64,000 bases of DNA from Tepidibacter mesophilus (GCF_002724055.1 NZ_BDQY01000003.1:1-64000); one strand, 5' to 3'; numbered from the stretch's first letter, positions 35,588 through 46,156 are shown. Program-made: numbers and translations. The notes: generated by a model from the sequence alone, not told the origin.

Positions 35588-36347
35588 TAAAAATACTATA
35601 AATGAAAAACAGGTATTTGATGAATTATCACTTGATATAAGGCAAGGCGATTTTATAACTATAATAGGAAGTAATGGAGCTGGAAAATCAACTCTTTTAA
35701 ATATGATATCGGGAAGTTTAGATAAAGATAGTGGAGCAATAAATGTAGATAATAAAGATATATCGGATTTTAAAGAGTACAAAAGATCAAAATTTATAGC
35801 TAGAGTATATCAAGATCCAAGCTTTGGAACATCTCCATCTATGACTATACTAGAAAATTTATCTATGGCTATGAATAAAGGAAATAAATTTGGATTGTCT
35901 ATGGGAATTTCAAAGAAGAATATAAATTATTTCAAGGAAATATTATCAGAGCTATCATTAGGACTTGAAAATCAACTTAATACTAAAGTATCTCTTTTAT
36001 CAGGGGGGCAAAGACAGGCACTGTCTCTTATAATGGCGACTATGAGAAATCCACATATATTATTACTAGATGAACATACAGCAGCGCTTGACCCTAAGAC
36101 TTCTCAAAGAATAATAGAGCTTACTGAGAAAATAGTAGAAAAAAAGAAAATCACAACTCTTATGATAACCCATAATTTAAATCATGCTATATCTATGGGG
36201 AACAGACTTTTGATGATGCACGCAGGAAAAGTAGTTTTAGATATTAAAGAAGAGGAAAAGAAAGATTTGAATATAGATAAGCTTTTATCATACTTTGAAA
36301 AGATACAATCTAAAGACGGATTAAGTGATAGAGTTATGTTTTCTTAA
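35553..36347 (+). CDS. ABC transporter ATP-binding protein, TrpZ-like
   Basis: 264 residues. Walker A GSNGAGKST near residue 38, Q loop VYQDPSFGTSPSMT, signature LLSGGQRQALSL, Walker B ILLLDEHTAAL and switch His in MITHNLNHA. The ATG at 35553 follows GAGGTGATAG; a GTG at 35544 would overlap that site. It completes the three-gene uptake system behind the UAG-repeat leader. A strong bidirectional terminator follows. Confidence 0.93.
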   Translation: MIQIRNLSKTFNKNTINEKQVFDELSLDIRQGDFITIIGSNGAGKSTLLNMISGSLDKDSGAINVDNKDISDFKEYKRSKFIARVYQDPSFGTSPSMTILENLSMAMNKGNKFGLSMGISKKNINYFKEILSELSLGLENQLNTKVSLLSGGQRQALSLIMATMRNPHILLLDEHTAALDPKTSQRIIELTEKIVEKKKITTLMITHNLNHAISMGNRLLMMHAGKVVLDIKEEEKKDLNIDKLLSYFEKIQSKDGLSDRVMFS

Positions 36348-36363
36348 TAGTATAATACAGAAT

Positions 36364-36410
36364 AAAAAAATAGCTAATATCTCTATAGAGATATTAGCTA
36401 TTTTTATTTT
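36364..36410. terminator. Bidirectional terminator between the ABC operon and a convergent gene
   Basis: TAGCTAATATCTC (36371-36383) pairs perfectly with GAGATATTAGCTA (36388-36400), with A and T runs on both sides. Confidence 0.93.
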
Positions 36411-36411
36411 A

Positions 36412-37839
36412 CTATAAACCCATATTTTCAAGTACTTTAGAATCTATTGTTTCAGAGTCAGCAGGGACATCTATTTTAATAGAATCACTATTTATATCAC
36501 TTACACTTGAGTTTAATTTAAATCCTAAATTGAACTTTCCGTCCTCTTCAGAGTCAAAATCAACGTTCATATTAGCTGTTTCACCTGTAACATAATCGTC
36601 TTTTACTTCTATTTTTACGTCATAATTAAATTTAAAAGCATCTTTGAACTTTAAAAAATCAGCATCTTTAGTTAAATCTTCATCTGAGTATTTTGAAGAT
36701 ATATCTGTTATTAACTTAATAAAATCATCTGAATCTATTTTTAAAGTATATGTTTTAGTGTTTCCTGATTTAGATAGTTTGAAATTATCATCACTTAAAA
36801 GCATTGGAAGTACTTCAGCAATCATAGTAGTACTTTCATAAGTATCAACAGTTAAGTCAGTAGTAGGGTTTTTGATTGAGGCATAAAGTGCATCAATAGG
36901 CTTAGTATCATCAGATTTAATTATTTCTATCATTTGCTTGATAGACGCCATATCTTCTTCTGATATATCAAATTTAACCCACTTGTTACCTATATTTAAA
37001 CTTTTTAAATCTTCAACTTTATTAAATACATCTGATTGTATGTAAAGAGATTTATCGTTGAATAATATCTTTGCATTTATATCGTCAAGTCCTTTAAGTC
37101 CAAAGGCTTCATTATTTAAGAATTCTTTTACCATTCCTTTAGCCTTTATATTCATGTCTATTAACATGCTTTCATTATTCATTGAAGATGTAGCTGTAAC
37201 ATCAAATCCTCCTTCGAATGCACCCATCATTGTTAATGGTGAATAGTTATCCATAGATCCTTTGCTTGGAGTTGATTTGAAATCTATGCTAAAGTTACAT
37301 TTTGAATTTAATGTATCAGGTTGCTTATATCCAGTATTTAAAAATTCATAAAAAGCTGGTGTTTTAGATTTTAAAGTTTCATCTAGAGATTTAACTATTT
37401 GATTGTAATCTATTACAACTACAGTTCTTTCGAATTCATCCCAGCCAACCTTTGTATCGAATGCTTCTGATATAAATCTAACAGGTATTAAAGTTCTGCC
37501 GTTTATAATTTTAGGAGATTCATTTAATGTTATTTCTTTTACTTCACCGTCTTTTTCAATTTTAGCTGACTTATTATCAACTTGAAGAGTAACAGTAGTT
37601 CCATCTTTTTTAACCGTAATAGTTTTAGTAGCTGCTGCATAGTCAATAGTTCCACCGAGTTTTTCTACTATATTTCTTGCTGGAAGAAAAGTAGTTCCAT
37701 TTATAACTTGAGGAGCTACATCAAAAGCTACATTTTCACCGTTTAATTGAACCTTTATTTCATTAGTTTCAGCAAAGCCTGTTAGCGTTAAACTGAATAT
37801 CATAATGAAAGTTAGTATTATACTAATTCTTTTTTTCAT
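36412..37839 (-). CDS. Secreted protein with copper-amine-oxidase-like N-terminal domain
   Basis: 475 residues. Signal peptide ends at GFAET. Residues about 28-148 hold the Cu_amine_oxidN1 (stalk-like) domain: FDVAPQVINGTTFLPARNIVE and ESPKIINGRTLIPVRFISEAF, two related copies with R-I-E-G-like cores. The rest, about 320 residues, is beta-rich with many Asp, Ser and Lys and no recognised catalytic motif. AAGGAGG precedes the ATG on the minus strand. Such proteins are common surface or envelope proteins in clostridia; role unknown. Confidence 0.85.
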   Translation of the reverse strand: MKKRISIILTFIMIFSLTLTGFAETNEIKVQLNGENVAFDVAPQVINGTTFLPARNIVEKLGGTIDYAAATKTITVKKDGTTVTLQVDNKSAKIEKDGEVKEITLNESPKIINGRTLIPVRFISEAFDTKVGWDEFERTVVVIDYNQIVKSLDETLKSKTPAFYEFLNTGYKQPDTLNSKCNFSIDFKSTPSKGSMDNYSPLTMMGAFEGGFDVTATSSMNNESMLIDMNIKAKGMVKEFLNNEAFGLKGLDDINAKILFNDKSLYIQSDVFNKVEDLKSLNIGNKWVKFDISEEDMASIKQMIEIIKSDDTKPIDALYASIKNPTTDLTVDTYESTTMIAEVLPMLLSDDNFKLSKSGNTKTYTLKIDSDDFIKLITDISSKYSDEDLTKDADFLKFKDAFKFNYDVKIEVKDDYVTGETANMNVDFDSEEDGKFNLGFKLNSSVSDINSDSIKIDVPADSETIDSKVLENMGL

Positions 37840-37859
37840 AATATCCTCCTTATAATTGT

Positions 37860-38178
37860 AATTAGCAATATATTATCAAAAAAAACAGAAAAAGTAAATA
37901 AGGCGACAGATTCACTTGTTTACTAAATCAAGTTAAATTAAACTTTAAATATTTTAATGGATTCTGATAATATGCTTGCCATATCACTTAATTTTTGTAT
38001 TGAGGATGAAAATGGTATATATTGGCACAATTAGTAGATTTGTTATATTGATTATAAAAGTAGTAAATCTATTTAAATACAATTTAAGTAAAAAAATGGA
38101 ATATATGATAGAATATAAGCAAATTTAGTTTATTAAGCATCAGTTTAGTTAGTTGCAAATATAAAGTGGAGGGATTTT
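37860..38178. other. Intergenic region between divergent genes
   Basis: About 320 AT-rich bases between a minus-strand surface protein and the DUF2339 gene. I see only likely promoter material, such as TATGATAGAATAT near 38102 and the GTGGAGGGA site at 38166. No ORF or repeat recognised. Confidence 0.4.
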
Positions 38179-40662
38179 ATGGAACTCAAAAATAAAGTTA
38201 ATGATCTTTTGAAAAATCAAAAAGATATCATAAATCAATATGAAGATATTATAAAAGATTTGAATTTAGATAATACATTAAACGAAAATATTGAACTAAA
38301 AAAAGAAATTGATATTTATAAGAAAAATACTCAAAAGCTAAAAGAAGAGAAGAAAAGATTATTAGGTGAAAATATGAATTTGAAAATTTCATTGAAAGAG
38401 CAAATTATGGATGAAAAAATATCTATCTTAAATGCATCTAATAAAAAAATAGATATGTATTTTAATAATGAGACAAATAAAAAAATTAATAAATTACAAG
38501 AACTAGAAAGTTCAGCAAAAGATAAACTTAGTAAGATAAAAAGAATTGCTAATATAGAATTGGGAACCGAAAAAGAAGAGTTTTTTTCTAATATAGAAAA
38601 ATTAGAACAGGATTTAAATCAAAAAATCAAACTAAAAAAAGAAAATCTTAAGAAAGAAAAAGAAGATATTATTAGTGAAATAAAAAGAGAGTATAATGAG
38701 TTAAAAAGTGAAGGTATTAGCGATGAAGTTATTGAGAAAAAGAAAAAGTATAATGATATAGAAGTTAAGATAGGGCTTAACTGGATAAATAAAGTGGGTA
38801 TACTTTTACTTTTATTTGGAGTTGCTACTGCTACAAAATATACTTATTCAACATGGTTTAATGAATATATGAAAGGGATTTCTAGCTTTTTATTAGGGGG
38901 ATTACTTTTAGGTGTAGGAGAGTGGCTAAATAGGAAAGAAAAAAACTTATTCGCTCTTGGCTTAAGTGGAGGAGGAATAGGGGTACTATATTTTTCGGTT
39001 TTTAGTAGTTACTTTATGTTAAATATAATTAGCATGCCAATAAGTACAGTGCTATCTATTTTAGTGACCATGGCATCTTTATTATTATCCCAAAGATACA
39101 AATCTATGACAATATGCGGGATATCACTTGTAGGAGGATATTTGCCATTCTTTACTTATGTATTTATTGAAGGAATAGTAGGTGCTCAAATATATATAGC
39201 TATGGGATATTTATTTGTTTTGAACTTGTTAGTCTTAAAACTTTCGTTAGAAAGACGATGGATTTATATAAATTATCTAAGTTTTTTGCTTAATATTCCT
39301 TGCTTTACATATTTAGCTTTTGAATCAAATAGTGAAGTTATTGGGATTATCTATTCAATGATAACATTTATAATGTACTTGTGTATAACTCTTACGTATC
39401 CGATTAAAGAAAAAATTAACCTTAAAAAAGTAGATCTTATTTTACTAGGACTAAATACTGCAATAAATTGTTTAGTTGTTTATGAGCTATTCGAAATTGG
39501 AGGATACTACTCATATAAAGGAATGATTGCATTTGTATATGCATTAATATATTTGGGATTAGGTGAGTTTATTAAAAAAAGTGCTTCACAAGAAAAAGAG
39601 ACGCAGATGATGTTTTATATTACAGCAATGGCCTTTAGCATTCTAATGATACCTCTACAATTTGGTATTGAATGGGCTGTACTTGGATGGCTTATAGAAT
39701 CAATTTTAATAATTTCTTATTCAGTTAAAAACGATATGGAAAAAATGGAACTCGGAGGATGGATTATATTGGCTTTAAGTGTAGGACTGTTTATTGTAGA
39801 AGACTTTTTCAATCCTTGGTTTGTTGAATATTTTACATTGAAATATACTTTAATTACTTTAAGTACAATATATATATTTAGTCTTTATGCAGTAAAATTA
39901 AATAAAGAAGAGTTATTTAAATATACCAAAAAAGGAAAACTACTAACTTACTATAAATACTTTATGATTTTGAGTACTTGGATATATCTATTAAGAATTG
40001 ACTGGACTATTTACGATGAAAATCATTATGATGTATTTTATTTTTTAATTTCTGAGGCTTTAATTACAGCTGTTTTTGCTTACTCTGTATCTAAAATAAA
40101 AGTAATCAAAGATAATATAGTTGATAAAATATCTGTAGGATTATATATTTTTGTAGATATATTAGGATTTGGAATGAACTTTCTAGACATTAGCCCATCT
40201 AATGATAGTTATAAATTATTACCTATTTTAATTTTAATAACTTACAATATATTTATATTCTTTAGTATAAAGGATTTGATTTTAAAATTAATAAAGAAAA
40301 AAGAATTAAGTTTAGAAGTATATCCTATGGCTTTAGCTGTATATATTTTAGGATCAACTACAGCTTTACTTGTAAATCAATTTAACTTAAATAACATAAG
40401 TCTTATAATAAGTATATTTTTCATTGTGATGTCTTTTATTTATATAACATATGGATTTAAAAATAGATATGCTGTCATAAGAAGATTTGGACTTGGATTA
40501 TCTATATTTTCAACTGGAAAACTATTTATATTTGATTTGGCATTTTTAAGTACTGGAGGAAAAATAGTTGGATATTTCTGTTTTGGTATAGTATTAATAG
40601 GAATATCATATATGTATCAAAACATTAGACGAAGTATAGATTTGGGAGATGAAGAAGCGTGA
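38179..40662 (+). CDS. DUF2339 multi-spanning membrane protein with coiled-coil N-terminus
   Basis: 827 residues. The first about 200 are highly charged and heptad-like (Leu, Lys, Glu), so a long cytoplasmic coiled coil. At about 200 the DUF2339 hallmark appears: KIGLNWINKVGILLLLFGVA, then some 20 or more hydrophobic segments with GLSGGGIGVLYFSVF. Predicted polytopic envelope protein without known reaction. The next gene overlaps by four bases (GTGA) and encodes a DUF3999-like protein, a known partner pairing in other bacteria. Confidence 0.85.
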   Translation: MELKNKVNDLLKNQKDIINQYEDIIKDLNLDNTLNENIELKKEIDIYKKNTQKLKEEKKRLLGENMNLKISLKEQIMDEKISILNASNKKIDMYFNNETNKKINKLQELESSAKDKLSKIKRIANIELGTEKEEFFSNIEKLEQDLNQKIKLKKENLKKEKEDIISEIKREYNELKSEGISDEVIEKKKKYNDIEVKIGLNWINKVGILLLLFGVATATKYTYSTWFNEYMKGISSFLLGGLLLGVGEWLNRKEKNLFALGLSGGGIGVLYFSVFSSYFMLNIISMPISTVLSILVTMASLLLSQRYKSMTICGISLVGGYLPFFTYVFIEGIVGAQIYIAMGYLFVLNLLVLKLSLERRWIYINYLSFLLNIPCFTYLAFESNSEVIGIIYSMITFIMYLCITLTYPIKEKINLKKVDLILLGLNTAINCLVVYELFEIGGYYSYKGMIAFVYALIYLGLGEFIKKSASQEKETQMMFYITAMAFSILMIPLQFGIEWAVLGWLIESILIISYSVKNDMEKMELGGWIILALSVGLFIVEDFFNPWFVEYFTLKYTLITLSTIYIFSLYAVKLNKEELFKYTKKGKLLTYYKYFMILSTWIYLLRIDWTIYDENHYDVFYFLISEALITAVFAYSVSKIKVIKDNIVDKISVGLYIFVDILGFGMNFLDISPSNDSYKLLPILILITYNIFIFFSIKDLILKLIKKKELSLEVYPMALAVYILGSTTALLVNQFNLNNISLIISIFFIVMSFIYITYGFKNRYAVIRRFGLGLSIFSTGKLFIFDLAFLSTGGKIVGYFCFGIVLIGISYMYQNIRRSIDLGDEEA

Positions 40663-41519
40663 AGAAAATTCTAGTATCATTTATAGTGATGTTGTTTTTT
40701 TCTATAAATATTTTCGCAGATGAAAATATTCATGATTGGAGATTCTCAAAAGAAATTTATCATAATAGTGATAATGAATATAAATCATTTCTTTTAGATG
40801 AAGAAGTATATAGATATTCAAAATATGATTTATCAGATATTAGAATTATTAATCAGAAAAATGAATTTGTACCGTATTATATTTTTAATAAATACTCTAA
40901 AAAAATAAAAAATGCAGATTTTGATATTAATATAGAAAATAATGATACTGTTATATCTATAAATAATAAAGATAATCTCAATATAAATGATATTAAAATT
41001 ATTAGTCAGGATGACTTTAAAAGAGATTATGATATTTATTATAAAAATAATAAATATAAAGAATTTCAAAATCTTGATTCTGGAACAATATATAGAATAA
41101 ACCTTGAAAATCATAAAGAAGAAAAGAATAATATAAGTTTAGAATCTTTTTCAAATTATTATATAAAACCAGATATTATCAAAATAGTTATATATAATGA
41201 GGATGATAGACCCATTGATATAGATGGTATACAGATTAATTATTATGTAGACAAAATAGTATTCAAAAAAGATAATAGCAAGAAATATAAAGTTCTATTT
41301 GAAAGTGAATATGCTCAAACACCGTCTTATGATATACAAAGCTATAAAGAATATATAGAAAAAGAAAATCAAGAGATGTGTACTTTATCGAAATTAATTG
41401 AAAAAAATATGAAAGATAATAAAAAAATAAACTATAAATTAATATTAAACATTGTTGTTATATTGATTTCATTAATTCTTGTAATAGTAATAATGAGAAA
41501 ATCAAGCCATATAAAATAA
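40659..41519 (+). CDS. DUF3999-like secreted/membrane-anchored protein
   Basis: 286 residues. Signal peptide at 1-20 (MKKILVSFIVMLFFSINIFA), beta-rich extracytoplasmic part starting IHDWRFSKEIYH, and a single C-terminal transmembrane helix followed by a short basic tail (MRKSSHIK). This N-signal/C-anchor layout and its coupling to DUF2339 (start GTG inside the overlap GTGA) fit DUF3999. The two probably form one envelope complex; function unknown. Confidence 0.72.
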   Translation: MKKILVSFIVMLFFSINIFADENIHDWRFSKEIYHNSDNEYKSFLLDEEVYRYSKYDLSDIRIINQKNEFVPYYIFNKYSKKIKNADFDINIENNDTVISINNKDNLNINDIKIISQDDFKRDYDIYYKNNKYKEFQNLDSGTIYRINLENHKEEKNNISLESFSNYYIKPDIIKIVIYNEDDRPIDIDGIQINYYVDKIVFKKDNSKKYKVLFESEYAQTPSYDIQSYKEYIEKENQEMCTLSKLIEKNMKDNKKINYKLILNIVVILISLILVIVIMRKSSHIK

Positions 41520-41637
41520 ATTATATGATTTATTTAAAAAGGGGTTTGATATATTTTTATCGAAGTTATATATATATCGAATTTAGGATAGTTGTGGTAA
41601 TATTATGGAAATAAATGTAGTTAAGGAGTGATTTTAA

Positions 41638-42129
41638 GTGTTTAATGTAGGTATAATTACTGCTAGTGATAAAGGATATATAGGGGAAAGAGAAGATGAG
41701 AGTGGAACATTAATAGAAGATATAGTTACTAAAAATGGATATACAGTTGAAAAGTATGTAATTCTTCCTGATAAAGAAGATGCTCTTTTCAATGAGATGG
41801 TACATATGAGTGATGATCTTAATGTAGATTTGATTCTTACAACAGGTGGAACAGGATTTAGTGAAAGAGATGTTACACCAGAGGCTACACGTCGAGCTGT
41901 AGATAGATTAGCTCCTGGTATATCTGAAGCTATGAGATATTATAGCCTTTCAATAACCAAAAGAGCAATGCTATCAAGAGGAGTAAGTGGGATAAGAAAC
42001 GAAACCCTTATAATAAATTTACCTGGAAGTCCTAAGGCTGTTAAAGAATCTCTTGAATATATTATAGATAGCATTCATCATGGACTTGAAATACTTAAAG
42101 GAAAAACAGGAGAATGTGCTAGAAAATAG
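41638..42129 (+). CDS. mogA: Molybdopterin adenylyltransferase MogA/MoaB family
   Basis: 163 residues. Adenylates molybdopterin before metal insertion. Motifs: GIITASDKGYIGEREDESG at the start, LILTTGGTGFSERDVTPEAT in the middle (MPT-binding TTGGTG) and NLPGSPKAVKESL near the end. The start is a GTG with AAGGAGTG upstream. It opens the molybdopterin/formate dehydrogenase island, with mobA following at once. Confidence 0.93.
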   Translation: MFNVGIITASDKGYIGEREDESGTLIEDIVTKNGYTVEKYVILPDKEDALFNEMVHMSDDLNVDLILTTGGTGFSERDVTPEATRRAVDRLAPGISEAMRYYSLSITKRAMLSRGVSGIRNETLIINLPGSPKAVKESLEYIIDSIHHGLEILKGKTGECARK

Positions 42130-42138
42130 GTGGACAAT

Positions 42139-42729
42139 GTGAATAAGTTTAAGAGTGCAGTAATATTAGCTGGTGGTAAAAGTTCTAGGATGAAATTTGA
42201 CAAGCAGTTTTTAGAGATAAATGGGGTAAGGTTAATAGATGTTTTAATAGAAAAGTTAAAGATGGAATTTGAAGAGATAATAATAGTAACTAATAAAAAG
42301 GAGTTCTATAAAGATTACAAAGTTAAAATAGTAAGTGACGAAATTAAAGATAAAGGGCCATTAGGAGGAATACATATAGGTCTAAAAAATAGTTCTAGTG
42401 AATATGTATATTTTATAGCTTGTGATATGCCTATTGTTAATATAGATTATGTAAGATATATGAAAAGCATTATAAAAGATGTTGATGCATGTGTAACAAA
42501 ATCTCAAAATCATGTGGAGCCACTTAATTCTTTTTATAACAAAAGAATAATAAATGATATTAAAAAACATCTTTATACTGATAAAAAATCTTTGTTCTCA
42601 TTTTTAAATAAAATGAATACTATGTATATTAATGAAAGTAAAGCTAGAGAATTTAGTCCTAAATGGGACATGTTTAAAAATTTGAATACACAAGAAGATT
42701 TAATGACTGTTAACAATTTGAGCCTATAA
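42139..42729 (+). CDS. mobA: Molybdenum cofactor guanylyltransferase MobA
   Basis: 196 residues. Attaches GMP to molybdopterin to form MGD, needed by FdhF. Nucleotidyltransferase motif ILAGGKSSRMKFDKQFL near the start, then KGPLGGIHIGL, and the metal-binding CDMP. The GTG at 42139 was chosen because AGGTGG lies five bases upstream; an in-frame GTG at 42130 would overlap that site. Its gene ends inside a terminator hairpin. Confidence 0.92.
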   Translation: MNKFKSAVILAGGKSSRMKFDKQFLEINGVRLIDVLIEKLKMEFEEIIIVTNKKEFYKDYKVKIVSDEIKDKGPLGGIHIGLKNSSSEYVYFIACDMPIVNIDYVRYMKSIIKDVDACVTKSQNHVEPLNSFYNKRIINDIKKHLYTDKKSLFSFLNKMNTMYINESKAREFSPKWDMFKNLNTQEDLMTVNNLSL

Positions 42730-42756
42730 GTTAGAACTATCTTATAGGCTCTTTTT
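42721..42756 (+). terminator. Terminator after mobA
   Basis: AGCCTATAAG (42721-42730) pairs with CTTATAGGCT (42741-42750), followed by Ts. It overlaps the last codons of mobA and may allow some readthrough into fdhF. Confidence 0.88.
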
Positions 42757-42792
42757 AAAACATAAAAGATAAGGTTATAAGGGGGATATTGT

Positions 42793-44931
42793 ATGGAGAG
42801 AAAAGTATTAACTGTATGTCCTTACTGTGGCGCAGGGTGCAAGATGTATCTTGTAGTTAAAGATGGGGAGATAGTAAGGGCTGAACCTGCTAATGGAAGA
42901 ACCAATGAAGGGAATTTATGTCTTAAAGGTCATTATGGGTGGGATTTTTTAAAGGATCCTCAGTATCTGACAGCTAGAATTAAAAAACCTATGATTAGAA
43001 GAAATGGGAAGTTAGATGAAGTTGAGTGGGATGAGGCTATTGATTATGTAGCAACAAGACTTAATCAGATTAAAAAAGATTATGGACCAGATTCTATAAT
43101 GGGTACAGGCTGTGCAAGAGGGCCTGGAAATGAAGCAAACTATATAATGCAAAAATTTATGAGAGCAGTTATAGGTACTAATAACATAGACCACTGCGCT
43201 CGAATCTGACATGCTCCATCAGTAGCCGGTCTGGCTTACAGTTTAGGTAGTGGAGCAATGACTAACTCTATAAATGAGATAGAAAATGCAAACTTGTTAT
43301 TTATATTTGGATATAATGGAGCAGATTCACACCCTATTGTTGCAAGAAGAATAATAAAAGCTAAAGAAAATGGAGCAAAGATAATAGTTACAGATCCTAG
43401 GATTACTGAATCAGCAAGAATTGCAGATATGTGGCTTCCTATAAAGGGTGGAACCAATATGGCTCTTGTAAATGCATTTGGTAATGTTTTAATTAATGAA
43501 AATCTTTATGATAAAGAATATGTAAAAAATCATGTTGATGGGTTTGAAGAGTACAAGAATTTAGTTGAAAAATATACTCCAGAATATGCACAAAAAATAA
43601 CTGGGGTTAAGGCAAATGATATAAGAAAGGCTATGAGAGAATACGCTAAGGCAAAGGATAGTATGATACTTTATGGTATGGGAGTTTGTCAATTCTCGCA
43701 AGCTGTTGATGTTGTTAAAGGTCTTGCATCATTGGCTCTTTTAACAGGAAATTTTGGTCGAGAGAATGTTGGTATAGGGCCTGTTCGTGGTCAGAACAAT
43801 GTTCAAGGAGCTTGTGATATGGGAGTTCTTCCAAATGTATATCCTGGGTATCAAAAGGTAACTGATGATAAAGTTAGAGAAAAGTTTGAAAAAGCTTGGG
43901 GTGTTAAACTATCTAATAAGAATGGATATCCTTTAACAGAAGTACCTCATCTAGCTTTAAAAGAAGATAAAATTAAAGCATATTATATATTTGGAGAAGA
44001 TCCAGTTCAAAGTGATCCTAATTCTTCTGAGGTTAGAGAAGCACTTGATAAGATAGATTTTGTTATAGTTCAAGATATATTCATGAATAAAACTGCTCTT
44101 CATGCAGATGTTATACTTCCTGCTACTTCATGGGGAGAACATGAAGGTGTATACACTTGTGCTGATAGAGGATTCCAAAAGTTCAATAAAGTTATAGATG
44201 CTCAGGGAGATGTTAAGCCTGATTGGCAGATAATTTCTGAGATTTCAACTAAAATGGGATATCCTATGAGTTATGAAAATACTAAGGAAATTTGGGATGA
44301 GATGAGAAGCCTATGTCCAAGTTTTGCTGGTGCAAGTTATGAGAAGATGGAAGAACTTGGTGGGGTTCAATGGCCTTGTCCAAGTGAAGATCATAATGGA
44401 ACTAAGTATTTATATAAGGGAAATAAATTCTCAACTCCTAGTGGAAAAGGTAATCTATTTGCAAGTGAGTGGAGAGCACCTGCAGAGGTTCCAGATGAAG
44501 AGTATCCACTTAGTCTTTCAACTGTTAGAGAGGTAGGACATTATTCTGCTAGAACTATGTCTGGTAACTGTAGGGCGTTAAAAGAGCTTGCAGATGAACC
44601 TGGATATATTCAAATGAGTATTGAGGACAGTGAAAAGTTAGGAATAGAAGAGGATGAGTTAGTAAGAGTAAGTTCAAGAAGGGGAAGCGTTATAACTAGA
44701 GCTTGCGTTACTGATAGGGTAAAAGAAGGATCTACTTTTATGACTTATCAGTGGTGGATAGGTTCTTGTAATGAGCTTACGATAGATAGTTTAGATCCTA
44801 TTTCGAAGACTCCTGAATTTAAGTATTGTGCAATAAAGGTTGAAAAAATACAAGACCAAGAAAAAGCTGAGAATTATATAAAAGAGGAGTATAATAGAAT
44901 AAGAAAAAATATGAGGGTTGTAAAAATTTAA
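42793..44931 (+). CDS. fdhF: Selenocysteine-containing formate dehydrogenase H (FdhF)
   Basis: A single gene read through an in-frame TGA (43207-43209) as selenocysteine 139; total 712 residues. Before the TGA: [4Fe-4S] site CPYCGAGC...CLKGH, and CARI just before the Sec; after it: HAPSVAGL, the exact family pattern around the Mo/W-bis-MGD site. Further motifs: GPVRGQNNVQGACDMG and ILPATSWGEHEGVYTCADRGFQ. A SECIS hairpin follows the TGA. Reduces CO2 to formate or the reverse. GGGGGAT precedes the ATG. Naive gene callers would split it at 43209/43258. Confidence 0.96.
43207..43256 (+). promoter_or_regulatory. Selenocysteine codon and bacterial SECIS element of fdhF
   Basis: Directly after the TGA, TGCTCCATCA pairs with AGTGGAGCA at the base, and GTAGCC pairs with GGCTTAC at the top, enclosing a loop with GGTCT. 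The AGGUCU-like apical loop and the distance from the UGA match the SelB-binding hairpin of E. coli fdhF. Confidence 0.88.
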
Positions 44932-44950
44932 GCAGGAGAGGATAGTTAAG

Positions 44951-46132
44951 ATGATAAAAGCAGATGAAGCAATAGATATAATAATTGAAAATACTTCGAT
45001 ATTAAGCGAACAAAAGAAATATATCTTAGATTGTATTGATTATGTATTAGCAGAGGATATTTATTCAAATGAGGATTTGCCTTCTTTTGATAAGTCTGCC
45101 ATGGATGGATATGCTATTAAAATTAATGATGGACAAGAGTTTGAAATAATAGGAACTATAAAAGCTGGTGACTATTATAATGAAGAACTACAAAGTGGGA
45201 AGGCATTAAAGATAATGACTGGGGCAGCATTTCCAAAAGGTGCTGACTCGGTTATTCAAATAGAAAAGGTAGATGTAATAGACAATAAATTAATAATAAA
45301 AGATAAAGTTGAAAAAGGACTTAATGTAATAAAAAAAGGATGTCAGATAAAATTAAACGATTTAGTTTTAAAAAAAGGAACTGTTATAAGGCCATATGAA
45401 ATAGGATTATTGGCATCATTAGGGTATGATAAGATAAAAGTGTATAAATCTCCAGATGTATCACTGCTTATAACTGGAGATGAGCTTGTAGATATAAATG
45501 GAAAATTAGAAAATGGTAAGATAAGAAATAGCAATGGATATTCACTTCATGCATTGGTTAAAAATAGTGGAGCAAATCCATTATCTATGGATATAGTAAA
45601 AGACGATAAAGAAATATTAAAGAAAAGTATACTTGATGCATTTGAAAAGTCGGATATAGTTATAACATCAGGAGGTGCATCTGTTGGAGATTATGACTTT
45701 GTAGAAGATGTACTAGATGAGATAGGTGCAGATGTAAAGTTTAAAAAAATAAAGATAAAACCTGGGAAACCAGTAGTTTTTGCAAAATACAAAGAGAAGT
45801 TATTTTTTGGGCTTCCAGGAAATCCTCTATCTTCTATAAATGTATTTGAACAATTTGTAAAAATGGCTATATTTAAAATGATGGGAAAATCACCTGAGTA
45901 TGATTATATAGATGTAATAGCCGGAGATAATTTTGAGAATGCAAAAAGAAGAACTATATATTTTTATGTAAATATAGAAAAACATGAAGGTAAATATTAT
46001 GCATATAAATCAGGGGGACAGTCTTCTAATAGCTTAAAGACTATATCTAATTCAAATGGATTAATCATATTGCCTGAAGAAGTGGAAAATGTTAAAGTCG
46101 GAGATTTTATAAAAGGAAGATTTTTGAGTTAA
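44951..46132 (+). CDS. moeA: Molybdopterin molybdenumtransferase MoeA
   Basis: 393 residues. Inserts molybdate (or tungstate) into adenylated molybdopterin. Motifs: LPSFDKSAMDGYAI, IMTGAAFPKGADSVIQIE, LLITGDELVDINGKLENGKIRNSNGY, TSGGASVGDYDFVEDVL and FGLPGNPLSSINVFEQF. It starts 20 bases after fdhF with AGGAGAGG upstream, placing cofactor insertion and its client enzyme in one operon. Confidence 0.95.
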   Translation: MIKADEAIDIIIENTSILSEQKKYILDCIDYVLAEDIYSNEDLPSFDKSAMDGYAIKINDGQEFEIIGTIKAGDYYNEELQSGKALKIMTGAAFPKGADSVIQIEKVDVIDNKLIIKDKVEKGLNVIKKGCQIKLNDLVLKKGTVIRPYEIGLLASLGYDKIKVYKSPDVSLLITGDELVDINGKLENGKIRNSNGYSLHALVKNSGANPLSMDIVKDDKEILKKSILDAFEKSDIVITSGGASVGDYDFVEDVLDEIGADVKFKKIKIKPGKPVVFAKYKEKLFFGLPGNPLSSINVFEQFVKMAIFKMMGKSPEYDYIDVIAGDNFENAKRRTIYFYVNIEKHEGKYYAYKSGGQSSNSLKTISNSNGLIILPEEVENVKVGDFIKGRFLS

Positions 46133-46156
46133 AATATATGAAAAGGTGGGGGGATA

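Noticed and set aside
43258-44931. A separate gene for a molybdopterin oxidoreductase starting at ATG 43258
   Set aside because: The upstream frame joins it through the selenocysteine UGA and no ribosome binding site lies before 43258, so both parts are fdhF.
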